DNA of 64,000 nt from Hyphomonas oceanitis SCH89 (lineage in GTDB: Bacteria > Pseudomonadota > Alphaproteobacteria > Caulobacterales > Hyphomonadaceae). Location: positions 186,001 through 250,000 of the forward strand of contig NZ_ARYL01000001.1 of NCBI RefSeq assembly GCF_000685295.1, in the 5' to 3' direction. Shown piece by piece: positions 48,349 through 58,057 of the stretch. Under the pieces are notes generated by a model that was given only the letters and a program-made list of their open reading frames with translations, made no database searches and was not told the origin of the DNA. Positions within the stretch are counted from its first letter, which is position 1, and the number at the start of each line of letters is the position of its first letter. Made by a program: the position numbers and the translations under genes.

Positions 48349-48936
48349 TCAGGCTGCCGCGCCAATGGGAAAGAATACGCCCTGGCTCCAGACACCGAGC
48401 ACCGTTTCGTCTTTCGGATCAGCCTCTGCCATATCGACCAGCTCATAAAAGGCCGGTCGCGCGATCTTGGCCTCCAGCCGTCCGCGCACCAGGACATAAG
48501 GCGCAGGTTCGCCGGTCTCGGCATCGGTTTCGACGCGGATCGGATTGTCCGGCCCGGCCACGGCTACATCGCCGACATTGGTGAGGAAGGCGAGCGCCTG
48601 CTGCGGCCCTGCCTCGCCTGCGCGATCAACGCGCACGGCAATGAAGGGCGCATCCTCAACATCCACGACGACTTTTTCATAGGGCGTGACGAGATAGGTT
48701 TTCCCGTCTTCATCCTTGCGCAGGATGCGCGAGAACATTTTCACCATGCGCTCGCGATTCATGCGGCCGCCTTCATGCCACCAGCTGCCATCGGCGCGGA
48801 TGGCCATGTCGATATCGCCGCAATTTTGCGGATTCCACGAATCCACAGGCGGCAGCTTCCCGGACAGCTTGCCATCCGGCAGGATAGCCTTAAGCGTCTC
48901 CTCTAGGCTCAATGTGTTGTCGGGACTGGATTTCAC
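48349..48936 (-). CDS. DUF1285 family protein
   Basis: 195 residues with the compact DUF1285 pattern: WNPQNCGDIDMAIRADGSWW, HEGGRMNRERMVKMFSRILR and YLVTPYEKVVVDVEDAPFI. Function unknown; found in many alphaproteobacteria next to the NUDIX-CCA genes as here. Starts with GTG 48936. Divergent from moxR across 74 bases. Confidence 0.85.
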   Translation of the reverse strand: MKSSPDNTLSLEETLKAILPDGKLSGKLPPVDSWNPQNCGDIDMAIRADGSWWHEGGRMNRERMVKMFSRILRKDEDGKTYLVTPYEKVVVDVEDAPFIAVRVDRAGEAGPQQALAFLTNVGDVAVAGPDNPIRVETDAETGEPAPYVLVRGRLEAKIARPAFYELVDMAEADPKDETVLGVWSQGVFFPIGAAA

Positions 48937-49010
48937 GTCTCACTCCGCCATGATGACGCCTTAGACATAGGTTTGTTTACCAGATACGTGAAGCCGGAGG
49001 CGCTCTTTAT

Positions 49011-50009
49011 ATGGCCGATACTGCAGTCGATACGAATGACATAGTTGCCGAGGCCGAGGCCGCAACCGAGACCCTGCGTCAGGTGAAGGCCGAAATCGGC
49101 AAGGCTGTCTTCGGGCAGGAGCGCGTCATCGAGCTGGCTTTGGCCGCTGTTTTGGCAGGTGGTCACGCGCTGTTGATCGGCGCGCCGGGCCTTGCCAAGA
49201 CGCGCCTCGTCGAGGCGATGGGCACAGCGCTCGGCCTGTCAAACCAACGAATCCAGTTCACGCCGGACCTGATGCCATCCGACATCCTCGGCTCGGAAGT
49301 CATGGACGAGACCGCCGAAGGCCAGCGCAGCTTCCGCTTCCTGCGCGGCCCGATCTTCACCCAGCTGCTGATGGCCGACGAAATCAACCGCGCCTCGCCC
49401 CGCACGCAGTCTGCCCTGCTTCAGGCCATGCAGGAGCGTCATGTGACCGTTGCAGGCATGCGCCATGACCTGCCCGCGCCCTTCCACGTGCTGGCCACCC
49501 AGAACCCGATCGAGCAGGAAGGCACCTATCCCCTGCCGGAAGCCCAGCTCGACCGTTTCCTCTTGAAAGTGGATGTCGCCTATCCTGACCTCGATACCGA
49601 GCGCCGCATCCTGATCGAGACGACTGGCGGCGCCGAAGGCACCGTGCGCGCGGCGCTCGATGCGGACCATCTCATCGCCATTCAGGCCCTCGTGCGCCGC
49701 ATGCCGGTTGGCGAGAAAATCGTCTCGGCGATCCTCAGCCTGATCCGCGAAGCGCGGCCCGAGCAGACCTCTGACGCCCGCGTTCAGCGCCTCGTCGACT
49801 GGGGCCCAAGCCCGCGCGCCGGGCAGGCACTGATGCTGGCGGCACGCTCGCGCGCGCTGCTGCGCGGACGCCTCGCGCCATCGATTGAAGATGTCGAAGC
49901 GCTCGCCGAACCCTGCCTCGGCCACCGCATGGCCATGCGCTATGACCCGACCGGCGAAGCGCCGAGCCTGACCGACCTGATCAACGACCTCGCGCGGAAG
50001 GTGGCGTAA
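49011..50009 (+). CDS. MoxR family AAA ATPase
   Basis: 332 residues. AAA+ core with Walker A LLIGAPGLAKTRLVEAMGTA, Walker B LLMADEINRASPRTQSALLQ, sensor 1 FHVLATQNPIEQEGTYPLPE and the lid domain. MoxR ATPases act as chaperones for vWA-domain partners, and this one sits in front of the DUF58 gene and two further envelope genes, a conserved alphaproteobacterial operon. The gene order is broken only by the small AT-rich gene that follows. Confidence 0.94.
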   Translation: MADTAVDTNDIVAEAEAATETLRQVKAEIGKAVFGQERVIELALAAVLAGGHALLIGAPGLAKTRLVEAMGTALGLSNQRIQFTPDLMPSDILGSEVMDETAEGQRSFRFLRGPIFTQLLMADEINRASPRTQSALLQAMQERHVTVAGMRHDLPAPFHVLATQNPIEQEGTYPLPEAQLDRFLLKVDVAYPDLDTERRILIETTGGAEGTVRAALDADHLIAIQALVRRMPVGEKIVSAILSLIREARPEQTSDARVQRLVDWGPSPRAGQALMLAARSRALLRGRLAPSIEDVEALAEPCLGHRMAMRYDPTGEAPSLTDLINDLARKVA

Positions 50010-50011
50010 TT

Positions 50012-50449
50012 TTGTTCAAGCGATTGAGTGTAACCTTGGCGATGCCGATCCTCTTCGGCCCTTTCCTAGCGCAAGCTCAAGAGCAAAGAGAATTATTGGA
50101 TTGCCTAGCCGCCAAAATCGTCGCCCACCAATTTGAAATAAAAAAGGAAAATATGCGGTACGCTGAAGACCCTCTTGGATTAAAGCCTAAGTCCTGGACT
50201 TTTGCTACCGAAAGTGGGGTTGTGCTTTTTGAGCGTGAGCTTTCAGGCAAACCTTCGACCTACAAGGCAACCAACGAAACTTTCGAAATAGTGCTTCCAA
50301 ATGAAAATGACCAAACCTACGTCTTAGAGAAATACGAAGAATTAGCCGTCCCGGCACAAAAAGCCTTAGACAATAAAGATTGGAATGCACTTCGTGATCT
50401 TAGAGGAAGTGCAAGTCGCTGTCCGATACGAGCGCGCGACAATAAATGA
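50012..50449 (+). CDS. AT-rich secreted protein of unknown function inserted in the moxR operon
   Basis: 145 residues starting at TTG 50012 with GGAAGGTGG 9-10 bases upstream; ATG 50042 is an alternative. A signal peptide (LAMPILFGPFLAQA) is followed by about 120 residues with many Lys, Glu and Asn and a C-terminal cysteine pair region. No family recognised. Base and codon use (AAA, GAA, TTA, AAT) is clearly more AT-rich than in both neighbours. Its TGA overlaps the ATG of the DUF58 gene, so it is translationally joined to the operon although it is absent from the usual gene order. Confidence 0.65.
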   Translation: MFKRLSVTLAMPILFGPFLAQAQEQRELLDCLAAKIVAHQFEIKKENMRYAEDPLGLKPKSWTFATESGVVLFERELSGKPSTYKATNETFEIVLPNENDQTYVLEKYEELAVPAQKALDNKDWNALRDLRGSASRCPIRARDNK

Positions 50450-51312
50450 TTCCCTTCTCCGATCTTCGCGCTGAAGCCGAGGCGCTGGCCCGCCAGCTGC
50501 CTAACCTGAACTTCAAGGCCGAGGCCTCTGAAGCTGCCCATATCGGCAGCGCAGGGCGTCGCCGCGCGGGCACGGGAGAGCAGTTCTGGCAGTATCGCCA
50601 CCACACGCAGGAAGACGCCGCCGACCGGGTCGACTGGCGCCGGTCGGCCAAGGGCAACGACCTGTTCGTGCGCGAGACAGAACTCGAAACCGCGCGCACG
50701 GTGCTGTTCTGGTGCGACCCGCATCCGGGCTTCAACTGGAAGGGCGAAGGCGACATCCGCACCAAGGCGGATGAAGCACGCCTCCTGATGCTGGCGCTTG
50801 GCCTGATGATGTCCAAGGATGGCGAGCGTATCGGCGCGCTTGGCGCTGGCCGCACGCCGAGCTTCGGCAAACGCGCGGTTGATCGGCTGTCGGAGGATAT
50901 TTCCAATGGCGCGGGCCGCCCCTTCCCGCCGCCGCCACGCACATCGGCCACCCTGGTGATTGCGTCCGATTTCTATGATCCAATCCCGGAATGGCAGGCG
51001 CGCCTGAAGCCGCTCGCTGCCAAATGCCCCGAAGGGGTTCTGTTGGCGGTCGCCGCGCCCATCGAACTCGATTTTCCGTTCCAGGGCCGCGTCAAGCTGC
51101 ACCGGCCCGGCGCCATGGTTGACCGCATCCTTGGCCGCGCCGAAACGATGCGCGACGAGTACAAGCGCAAGTTTGCCGAACAGCGCGACGCCTTGCAGAC
51201 ACTCACCACCCAGATCGGCTGGCGCCTTGTCACACATACGACCGCCACACCCAGCCTGCATGGCGCCGCCCGCCTGAAAATGGCGCTTGAGAGTTTCGGG
51301 GCGCGCGGATGA
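50446..51312 (+). CDS. DUF58 domain-containing protein
   Basis: 288 residues. DUF58 signature: QFWQYRHHTQEDAADRVDWR, RSAKGNDLFVRETELETART, and a vWA-like core ATLVIASDFYDPIPEW. These proteins are the usual partners of MoxR ATPases. Part of the moxR operon; start overlaps the previous stop and its own stop overlaps the next gene. Confidence 0.9.
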   Translation: MIPFSDLRAEAEALARQLPNLNFKAEASEAAHIGSAGRRRAGTGEQFWQYRHHTQEDAADRVDWRRSAKGNDLFVRETELETARTVLFWCDPHPGFNWKGEGDIRTKADEARLLMLALGLMMSKDGERIGALGAGRTPSFGKRAVDRLSEDISNGAGRPFPPPPRTSATLVIASDFYDPIPEWQARLKPLAAKCPEGVLLAVAAPIELDFPFQGRVKLHRPGAMVDRILGRAETMRDEYKRKFAEQRDALQTLTTQIGWRLVTHTTATPSLHGAARLKMALESFGARG

Positions 51313-54233
51313 CAGCACTGGGCCCATTCCTCTTCGGCGCACCACTGGCGCTGTTCGCGCTCCTGGCGCTGCCAATCATCTGGTGGGTGCTGCGGGCAAC
51401 GCCGCCTGCGCCAAAGGATGTCGAGCTGCCGTCACTGCGCCTGCTCGAAGGCGTCGAGCCAAAAGAAGAAACACCTGCCCGCACGCCCTGGTGGGTCTGG
51501 CTGATCCGCACGCTGGCCGCAGCCGCCGCCATCGCCGGCCTATCCCAGCCCGTCTATGCGCCCGGCGCGAAGAATGAGGCCGCCGATGCCGGCGGCGCAT
51601 TGCTGGTTGTCGTGGACAATGGCTGGCCTTCGGCGCCGCGCTGGAGCGAGCTGGTGGACGCCGCAACCGCAACGCTCGATACGGGCGGGCGCGATGCTCC
51701 GGCGCATCTCCTGCTGACCGCGCCGCAGACACTGAATGCCGATCCCGCAACGCGCCTGTCGCGCGCCGACATGGCCAAGCGCCTGAATTCGCTTCGTCCA
51801 CAGCCTTGGGGCACAGACCGGACCGAGGCGCTGAAACGACTGAAAGACTCCGGCCTGAAACCGGACCGCATTTTCTGGGCAAGTGATGGCGTTGAGGATG
51901 AAGGCGGGCGCGCCTTTGCCGCCGCGCTAGCTGCGATGGCGCCGCTCTCGGTCTATGCTGCGCCGCCCACCGGCCCTGCTGCCATCACCGGAATCTCCTC
52001 GCAGACAGACTCGGTGTCTGTCACCGCGCGCCGCGTCCAGCCGCGCGGCGAGGAGCGCAGCTTTGTGTCCGCCCTCACGCTGGATGGTTCCGCCCTCGCC
52101 ACATCGGAAGTCGTGTTTGCGGACGGCGAGCGCGAGGCCACTGCCAGCTTCACCATCCCCGCCGCAGCCCTCTCGCGTGTGGCGCGTTTCACCGCGACAG
52201 GCCGTCAGGGCGCAGGCACGGTCTGGCTCTGGGATTCATCTGACAGGTCGCGCCGTGTGGGTCTCGTCGATGCAGGCGCTGCCGCGCAGCCGCTTCTCTC
52301 CGATATGCACTATGTCCGTAAGGCACTCGAACCCTTTGCCTCGATCACCGAAGGCAGCATTGAATCGCTGGTCGCCACATCGCCCGATGCGATCATCCTG
52401 ACAGACATTGGCCAGATCCAGCCGGAAGACGCGAAACGCCTGACAGAATGGGTGGAGCAAGGCGGCGCGCTGATCCGCTTTGCCGGGCCGCACCTTGCGT
52501 CTCAGGGTGATGACCTGCTTCCCGTGGCGCTGCGCCGATCCTCCCGCGCGCTGGGTGGCGCACTCGCCTGGGACGAACCACAGGCCATGGCGCCCTTCCC
52601 CGCAACATCGCCCTTTGCGGGCCTGCCCATTCCATCAGACGTGCGCATCCGCCAACAGGTGCTCGCGAAGCCTGCACCGGATCTCGGACGCAAGACATGG
52701 GCCCGCCTCGCCGATGGCAGCCCGCTGGTGACATCGGACTCGCGCGGATCAGGCACGCTGATCCTGTTCCACATCACCGCCGGGCCGGACTGGTCGAACC
52801 TGCCCTATTCCGCCACGTTCGAGCAGATGCTGCGCCGCTCCATTGCGGCCGGACGCGGGGAAGCGGTCAGCGACGCCGAGGGCGCCTACACGCCGCAACT
52901 GGTGCTTGACGGTTACGGTCGTCTGGCTGCAGCGGGCGCCAGTGCGGCGCCCCTTAAAGCTGGCGATTTCGACACGGTAAAACCATCCGAAGCCCATCCG
53001 CCGGGCCTCTATCAGGGGCCTTCAGGCACCCTTGCGCTCAATGCTGGTGCCGACGCCAAACCAAACCTGATCGATACATGGCCGATGTCAGCGCGCCTGC
53101 TGGGTGATGCAGAGGCGCGCTCGCTGCGGCTTGCCGGGCCGTTGCTTGCGATTGCCGCCATCCTGCTCGTGCTGGACCTGTTCATTGCCCTCCTTGTGGC
53201 CGGTCACCTGCCCCGACTGGGGCGCTCGGCAAAGGGCGCAGCGGCCCTGCTCCTGATCTGCGCCATGGCCGCCACCCTGCCGCAAGGCGCCGAAGCCCAG
53301 TCCTATCGCTATCAGCAGATGCCGGACGGCTCCTTCCGCCGCGTCTCGACAGCGCCGCAGGTTGATGCGCTTCCGCGCACCGGCAATGCGACTCAGAAGG
53401 AGATCGACGCGGCCCTGACAATGCGCTTCGGCTATGTGGAAACCGACAATGGCGCCCTCAATGAGCGCACCCGCGCGGGCCTGTCAGGCCTCTCCTCCGT
53501 GCTCAGCTTACGCACGTCCGTCGAGCCCGCCGAGCCAGATGCCCTGAACCTCGAGACGGACGCGCTGGAACTCTATCCACTGATCTACTTCAACGTCTCC
53601 GACCACGCCCCGCCGCTGTCAGACATGGCCATTGCGCATCTCAACACCTATCTCCGCTCTGGCGGCGCGCTGATTATCGACACGCGTGCAGGCGGAACGG
53701 TTGGCACGGACACGAGTGTGGCTCCGCTGGAAAAATTGCTTGAGGGGCTCGATGCCCCGCCCCTGCAACCGGTGCCAGCCAATCATGTCCTCGCACGCAG
53801 TTTCTACCTGCTTGACGATTTTCCCGGCCGCTTTGCAAACCGCCGCCTGTGGATCGAGAAAACCGGCGGCCCCAACGCTCCGCGCGGCGACGGCGTCTCG
53901 CGCCTGTTTGTCGGGGATGCAGACTGGGCGTCCGCCTGGGCGGTGGATGACCGGGGCCGCGACCTCTATTCCGTTGATGGTGGCCCGCAGCAACGCGAAA
54001 TGGCGCGCCGCTTTGGCGTCAATCTCGTGATGTATGTCCTGACCGGCAACTACAAGGACGACCAGGTTCACCTCCCAGCCCTTCTCGAACGCCTCGGCGA
54101 GGGCGAAGGCGAAATCAGCAACACGGGCGCCGAGGATGGCGGCGCCATCGCGCCGAACGATTTGCGTGGCACCGCTCCCGGGAATGACCTGAGCGACGTA
54201 TTGGGCCCGTCGCCTGAAAGAGACCCGCAATGA
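51309..54233 (+). CDS. Large membrane protein with N-terminal BatA-like and C-terminal DUF4159 domains
   Basis: 974 residues. N-terminal BatA/Aerotolerance helix pair (PLALFALLALPIIWWVLRA, later WLIRTLAAAAAIAGLSQP), a vWA-like middle part, two central membrane helices (LLAIAAILLVLDLFIALLVA; GAAALLLICAMAATLPQG) and a periplasmic C-terminal DUF4159 domain (LTMRFGYVETDNGALNERTR ... ALELYPLIYFNVSDHAPPLS). This is the standard third protein of the moxR-DUF58-DUF4159 operon; function unknown. Both ends overlap neighbours. Confidence 0.88.
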   Translation: MTALGPFLFGAPLALFALLALPIIWWVLRATPPAPKDVELPSLRLLEGVEPKEETPARTPWWVWLIRTLAAAAAIAGLSQPVYAPGAKNEAADAGGALLVVVDNGWPSAPRWSELVDAATATLDTGGRDAPAHLLLTAPQTLNADPATRLSRADMAKRLNSLRPQPWGTDRTEALKRLKDSGLKPDRIFWASDGVEDEGGRAFAAALAAMAPLSVYAAPPTGPAAITGISSQTDSVSVTARRVQPRGEERSFVSALTLDGSALATSEVVFADGEREATASFTIPAAALSRVARFTATGRQGAGTVWLWDSSDRSRRVGLVDAGAAAQPLLSDMHYVRKALEPFASITEGSIESLVATSPDAIILTDIGQIQPEDAKRLTEWVEQGGALIRFAGPHLASQGDDLLPVALRRSSRALGGALAWDEPQAMAPFPATSPFAGLPIPSDVRIRQQVLAKPAPDLGRKTWARLADGSPLVTSDSRGSGTLILFHITAGPDWSNLPYSATFEQMLRRSIAAGRGEAVSDAEGAYTPQLVLDGYGRLAAAGASAAPLKAGDFDTVKPSEAHPPGLYQGPSGTLALNAGADAKPNLIDTWPMSARLLGDAEARSLRLAGPLLAIAAILLVLDLFIALLVAGHLPRLGRSAKGAAALLLICAMAATLPQGAEAQSYRYQQMPDGSFRRVSTAPQVDALPRTGNATQKEIDAALTMRFGYVETDNGALNERTRAGLSGLSSVLSLRTSVEPAEPDALNLETDALELYPLIYFNVSDHAPPLSDMAIAHLNTYLRSGGALIIDTRAGGTVGTDTSVAPLEKLLEGLDAPPLQPVPANHVLARSFYLLDDFPGRFANRRLWIEKTGGPNAPRGDGVSRLFVGDADWASAWAVDDRGRDLYSVDGGPQQREMARRFGVNLVMYVLTGNYKDDQVHLPALLERLGEGEGEISNTGAEDGGAIAPNDLRGTAPGNDLSDVLGPSPERDPQ

Positions 54234-56269
54234 TCGATGCGACACGCCTCAACTTTGAGCCATTCCTCGGCTGGCCGGTCTTCTGGCTGGTCGTCGCCGT
54301 CGCTGTACTAGCGTGGGGCGCCTATGTCGTGCTGCGTGGCAGGGCCGCGCTGACACGCGGACTGGCTTTGACATTGCTCGCGGCCGCCCTCTCCAATCCG
54401 TCTCTCGTGGAAGAAGAACGCGAGCCCTTGCCCTCGGTGGCCGCACTCATCCTCGACCGATCCGAGAGCATGCAGTTCGGCGACCGGGCGAGCGCCGCCA
54501 ATGCCGCCTTCATAGAGCTGAAGTCAAAACTTGAGGCCGACACGTCGCTGGAAGTCCGCATACTGGAATCCGACCCGCATGATGATGGCACGCATCTCTA
54601 TGGCGCGCTGGAAGGTCTGATGGCGGATGTTCCTCGCGACCGGATTGCGGGCGCGATATTTGTGACCGATGGTCAGGTCCACGACCTGCCAACCGGCGCG
54701 GACCAGGGCAGGGCCATCGGGCCGGTTCATGGGCTCGTCGTGGGCGATCCTGATCGCGGCGACCGGAGGGTCCGGATCGTCGACGCTCCTAATTTCGGGA
54801 TTGTTGGCGAAACCGCAAACCTGATCGTGCGCGTCGATGACCCGGATGGCGGCGAAGTTGAACTCAGTGTGTCGCTGAATGGCGGACAGGCCGAACGCGT
54901 AAAGGTGAAGGCCGGCGAGGATACGCCGCTGCCGATTGAGATCGAGCGGCGGGGCGAGAATGTGATTGTCGTCGAAGTTCCGCCGGGCCGCGAAGAGCTG
55001 ACATTGGCGAACAATCGTACCGCCTCGACGCTGGCAGGCGTGCGCGACAGGCTGCGCGTGCTTCTTGTCACCGGCAAGCCAAACCAGGCCGGACGTGTCT
55101 GGCGCGACCTCTTGAAATCCGACCCCTCGGTCGACCTCGTTCACTTCACCATCCTTCGCCCCCCCTACAAGACCGATTACACGCCGACCGACGAACTCGC
55201 GCTGATCGCCTTCCCGACAGAGGAATTGTTCGAGGACAAGCTGAAGGATTTCGACCTCATCATCTTCGACCAGTATGAGCGCCGGGGCGTCATCACCCAG
55301 TCTTACCTCGCGAACATGGCCCGCTATGTGACCGATGGCGGGGCGCTGCTGATTGCGGCAGGCGAGCCCTTCGCAGGGCCGGGAAGCCTCGCCCGCTCTC
55401 CCCTCGCCGCCGTTCTCCCCGCCTCCCCGACCGGGCGCATCCGTACGGGCGAGTTCATCCCGAAACTCACTGAAGTCGGCAAGCGCCACGCCGTGACGGC
55501 GCCGCTTGATGGCCAGAAATGGGGCGGCTGGATGCGCTATATCGAGGCCACTGCGCAGGCGGGCGACGTGCTGATGAGCGGGCCGGACGACAAGCCGCTC
55601 TTTATTGTCGACCGCGTCGACAAGGGCCGCGTGGGCATGCTGATGTCCGACCAGATCTGGCTCTGGGCACGTGGCCATGATGGCGGCGGCCCCTTCTCGG
55701 AATTGATCCGGCGCACAGTCCACTGGATGATGAAAGAGCCGGAACTAGAAGAGCGCCGGCTCAGCCTCGTGGCTGAAGGCGATACCGCCAAGATGGAGCT
55801 GCGCACCCTGCTCGATACTGCGCCGCCGCTCCAGCTGGAAACACCGGAAGGTCGCATCCTTGAACCCATCTGGAGACAGAAGGCCCCCGGCATCTTCACG
55901 GCCGAAGCGCCTATCGACCAGTTGGGACTCTACCGGGCCGAAGCTGGCGGGCTGGAAGCGGTGGCCCTGAACGGTCCCGCCAATCCGAAGGAATATGCCG
56001 ACCTTCAGTCCAGCACCGAGATAATGGCGCCTTTCTCGAAACAGACCGGCGGCGGCGTCTTCCGACTGAATGCGGCGGGTACGGATATTCCTGATATACG
56101 CCGCGTCAGCGCACGCGGTGCGGCGGCTGGCAATAACTGGCTGGGCCTGCGTGAGCGCGGCGCCTATGCGGTTCGCTCGTCCACGAGCCAGCCGCTGCTG
56201 CCAGGCATTCTTGCAGCTGCGCTGCTGGTGATCCTGTTGATTTTGGCGTGGCGGCGTGAGGGTCAATAA
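54230..56269 (+). CDS. Membrane protein with vWA-like and glutamine-amidotransferase-like region
   Basis: 679 residues. Two N-terminal membrane helices (WPVFWLVVAVAVLAWGAYVV; RGLALTLLAAALSNP), then a vWA-like segment with a MIDAS-type motif VAALILDRSESMQFG, a central region (DLIIFDQYERRGVI, GALLIAAGEPFAGPG) and a C-terminal membrane helix (LPGILAAALLVILLILAW). Same layout as the last protein of the moxR-DUF58-DUF4159 operon in related bacteria. Function unknown; the partner role with MoxR is inferred from context. Confidence 0.82.
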   Translation: MIDATRLNFEPFLGWPVFWLVVAVAVLAWGAYVVLRGRAALTRGLALTLLAAALSNPSLVEEEREPLPSVAALILDRSESMQFGDRASAANAAFIELKSKLEADTSLEVRILESDPHDDGTHLYGALEGLMADVPRDRIAGAIFVTDGQVHDLPTGADQGRAIGPVHGLVVGDPDRGDRRVRIVDAPNFGIVGETANLIVRVDDPDGGEVELSVSLNGGQAERVKVKAGEDTPLPIEIERRGENVIVVEVPPGREELTLANNRTASTLAGVRDRLRVLLVTGKPNQAGRVWRDLLKSDPSVDLVHFTILRPPYKTDYTPTDELALIAFPTEELFEDKLKDFDLIIFDQYERRGVITQSYLANMARYVTDGGALLIAAGEPFAGPGSLARSPLAAVLPASPTGRIRTGEFIPKLTEVGKRHAVTAPLDGQKWGGWMRYIEATAQAGDVLMSGPDDKPLFIVDRVDKGRVGMLMSDQIWLWARGHDGGGPFSELIRRTVHWMMKEPELEERRLSLVAEGDTAKMELRTLLDTAPPLQLETPEGRILEPIWRQKAPGIFTAEAPIDQLGLYRAEAGGLEAVALNGPANPKEYADLQSSTEIMAPFSKQTGGGVFRLNAAGTDIPDIRRVSARGAAAGNNWLGLRERGAYAVRSSTSQPLLPGILAAALLVILLILAWRREGQ

Positions 56270-56330
56270 GCAGCCGCTTCAACTCGCATCAAACAATCGA
56301 TTGGGAGAATGGGTCTCATAAAGGGGCAAA

Positions 56331-56360
56331 TGCCAGGCAGCGGGGATACACTGCCTGGCA
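56331..56360. terminator. Hairpin between convergent genes (likely bidirectional terminator)
   Basis: TGCCAGGCAG / CTGCCTGGCA, a perfect 10-bp stem with a 10-base loop, lying in the 240-base gap between the moxR operon and the convergent LysR gene. T-rich stretches follow on both strands (CCTTTT and TTTGCCCCTTT). Confidence 0.6.
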
Positions 56361-56509
56361 AAGTGCCTTTTAGCCGTGATGCGGCTCTGGGTGGGGGACG
56401 CGCCACATCACAAAGACCAAGGTCAGTTACGACAGCACACTCCTGAGTACAATTGAGTAATTGTTGCTTATTTGTGCGCAACAGTCTCAAGTTAACCTTT
56501 GAGGGGAAT

Positions 56510-57439
56510 TCACGATAACTCTTTCAACCGTTGAGCATTTTCGCGGCTGAGTGTTCGTCCAACGGAATCAACACACCCCAGAAGATCGCGAATATGGGGC
56601 TCCTGTTCCGCCTCTCGCCGGAAGCCCAGCCCCACGCGATAGTCGGGTAATCCCGGAAGCCGCTTTCCTGCGAGGCGGCCGCTATCGAGATTGGCCTGCG
56701 CCAGAGACACCGGAACAATCGTCAGGATATCTGACATCATCGAGAGGTTCATGCAGGCGGTCGGGCTGTAGAGCGTATATTGCGGCGCATCCGCACCGGC
56801 CAGGGCTTCCGCCATTCCGTCCGGCAGCTGGCCATCGAGATAGTCGAGATACCCGGGGAAGGCCCATGGAAAAGCCAGCAGCGATTCAAACTGGTTGTCC
56901 ATGTCCATGATCGGATGGTTTGGCCGGAACACCATGATGTAGGGCTCAGACATGATCTCATTGAACCGCAGTCGGCTGGCGTGCGGCATGGCCTGCAGGG
57001 TCGACATGTTGAAAATAACCACGTCAGCGTGTCGTTGCACCAGCGCTTCAACAGCGGCGTGGGGTGACATCACATCGGCCCGAACACGCATGCGCGGCGC
57101 GACCTGTCGATAGGCATTGATGACGGTCGGCAGGAGGATGTCATAGGCGATAGGCCCACCGACAATCTTTAGCTCCCGGTCGCCGGACACGGTCTCGCGC
57201 ATCACAGTCGCTGAAAAGGCCAGCAATTCCACCGCCCGCGGATAGAGGCGCTCACCCGCCTCTGTCGGTACAACAGAGCGCGTTGTGCGATAGAAGAGCG
57301 GTGTGTCCCAGGCGTCTTCGAGGGCCTTGATGGCGCGCGTAACGGCCGAGTGCGTCAGATGCAGTTCCTCGGCGGCCTTGGAAAAACTCAAAAGCCTGTA
57401 GACGGCTTCGAAATACTGGATCAGGCGGAGATCCGTCAT
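56510..57439 (-). CDS. LysR-type transcriptional regulator
   Basis: 309 residues. N-terminal winged helix RLIQYFEAVYRLLSFSKAAE with LHLTHSAVTRAIKALEDAWD, then a periplasmic-binding-protein-like effector domain (VGGPIAYDILLPTVINAYRQ). Divergent from the MORN lipoprotein gene across 135 bases, so that gene may be its target. Effector unknown. Confidence 0.88.
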   Translation of the reverse strand: MTDLRLIQYFEAVYRLLSFSKAAEELHLTHSAVTRAIKALEDAWDTPLFYRTTRSVVPTEAGERLYPRAVELLAFSATVMRETVSGDRELKIVGGPIAYDILLPTVINAYRQVAPRMRVRADVMSPHAAVEALVQRHADVVIFNMSTLQAMPHASRLRFNEIMSEPYIMVFRPNHPIMDMDNQFESLLAFPWAFPGYLDYLDGQLPDGMAEALAGADAPQYTLYSPTACMNLSMMSDILTIVPVSLAQANLDSGRLAGKRLPGLPDYRVGLGFRREAEQEPHIRDLLGCVDSVGRTLSRENAQRLKELS

Positions 57440-57535
57440 TTGTCACCCCCATGCACAAGACGCCCTGATTGGTAACTAAAGCGCGCAGGCAAGCTTGGCA
57501 ATCAAGCGCTCGAGCGGATGTGTCGCCCAAGTCCA

Positions 57536-57550
57536 CAGTGTGGTACACTG
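57536..57550. repeat. Inverted repeat just upstream of the MORN gene
   Basis: CAGTGT - GGT - ACACTG, a perfect 6-bp dyad 25 bases before the MORN gene start and inside the LysR/MORN divergent gap. Candidate operator; a second short dyad GCTTG/CAAGC lies at 57493-57507. Confidence 0.35.
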
Positions 57551-57574
57551 GCAACGCATCACAAGGAGGCCGCC

Positions 57575-58048
57575 ATGCCATATTCCCGAACGACGCTCGC
57601 CAGCTTGGTCGCGATAATGTGTGTTGCCTGCGGCCCTCGCGCGCCAACGCCGCAGGATCCGGTCGCTCCGGTTCCGGAGTCAGACAGTGCAGCCCTGCCT
57701 GAAGCCCCTACCCCAGACCAGCTCGCCGCGCGCGCGGCTGAAGCCAGAGCACTTGAAGTCGCTGCCGCTTATCCGCCAATCGAGCAATATGCCGATGATA
57801 TCTATGAAGGCCCGGCCCTTATGGCGAGCTATCAAGGCAAGACCAATGATGGCGTCTATGAGGGCTATGGCGTACTCACACTTCCCGATAGCGGCGTCGT
57901 CATGGCGGGCCTGTTCGCGAGGGGCTTCCTGAACGGCCCCGGCACCGCGCGCGACATGCAGGGCGAACTGTTCCACGAGGGCATGTATCTTGACGGCGTG
58001 CCGGCGGAATATTCCCTGCCTCTGGATCAACGTCCCAAGAAGGGCTGA
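57575..58048 (+). CDS. MORN-repeat secreted or lipoprotein
   Basis: 157 residues. Signal-like N-terminus ending ...VACG (the lipobox is imperfect, with Cys at -3), a Pro/Ala/Glu-rich linker, then MORN-type repeats: YEGYGVLTLPDSGVVMAGLF and FLNGPGTARDMQGELFHEGM. MORN repeats mediate membrane or protein contacts. Strong AAGGAGG Shine-Dalgarno before ATG 57575. Divergent from the LysR gene. Confidence 0.75.
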   Translation: MPYSRTTLASLVAIMCVACGPRAPTPQDPVAPVPESDSAALPEAPTPDQLAARAAEARALEVAAAYPPIEQYADDIYEGPALMASYQGKTNDGVYEGYGVLTLPDSGVVMAGLFARGFLNGPGTARDMQGELFHEGMYLDGVPAEYSLPLDQRPKKG

Positions 58049-58057
58049 GCCCTCTCT

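Noticed and set aside
54524-55723. 399-codon minus-strand frame in the vWA-like gene
   Set aside because: Shadow frame; no motif, no start signal.
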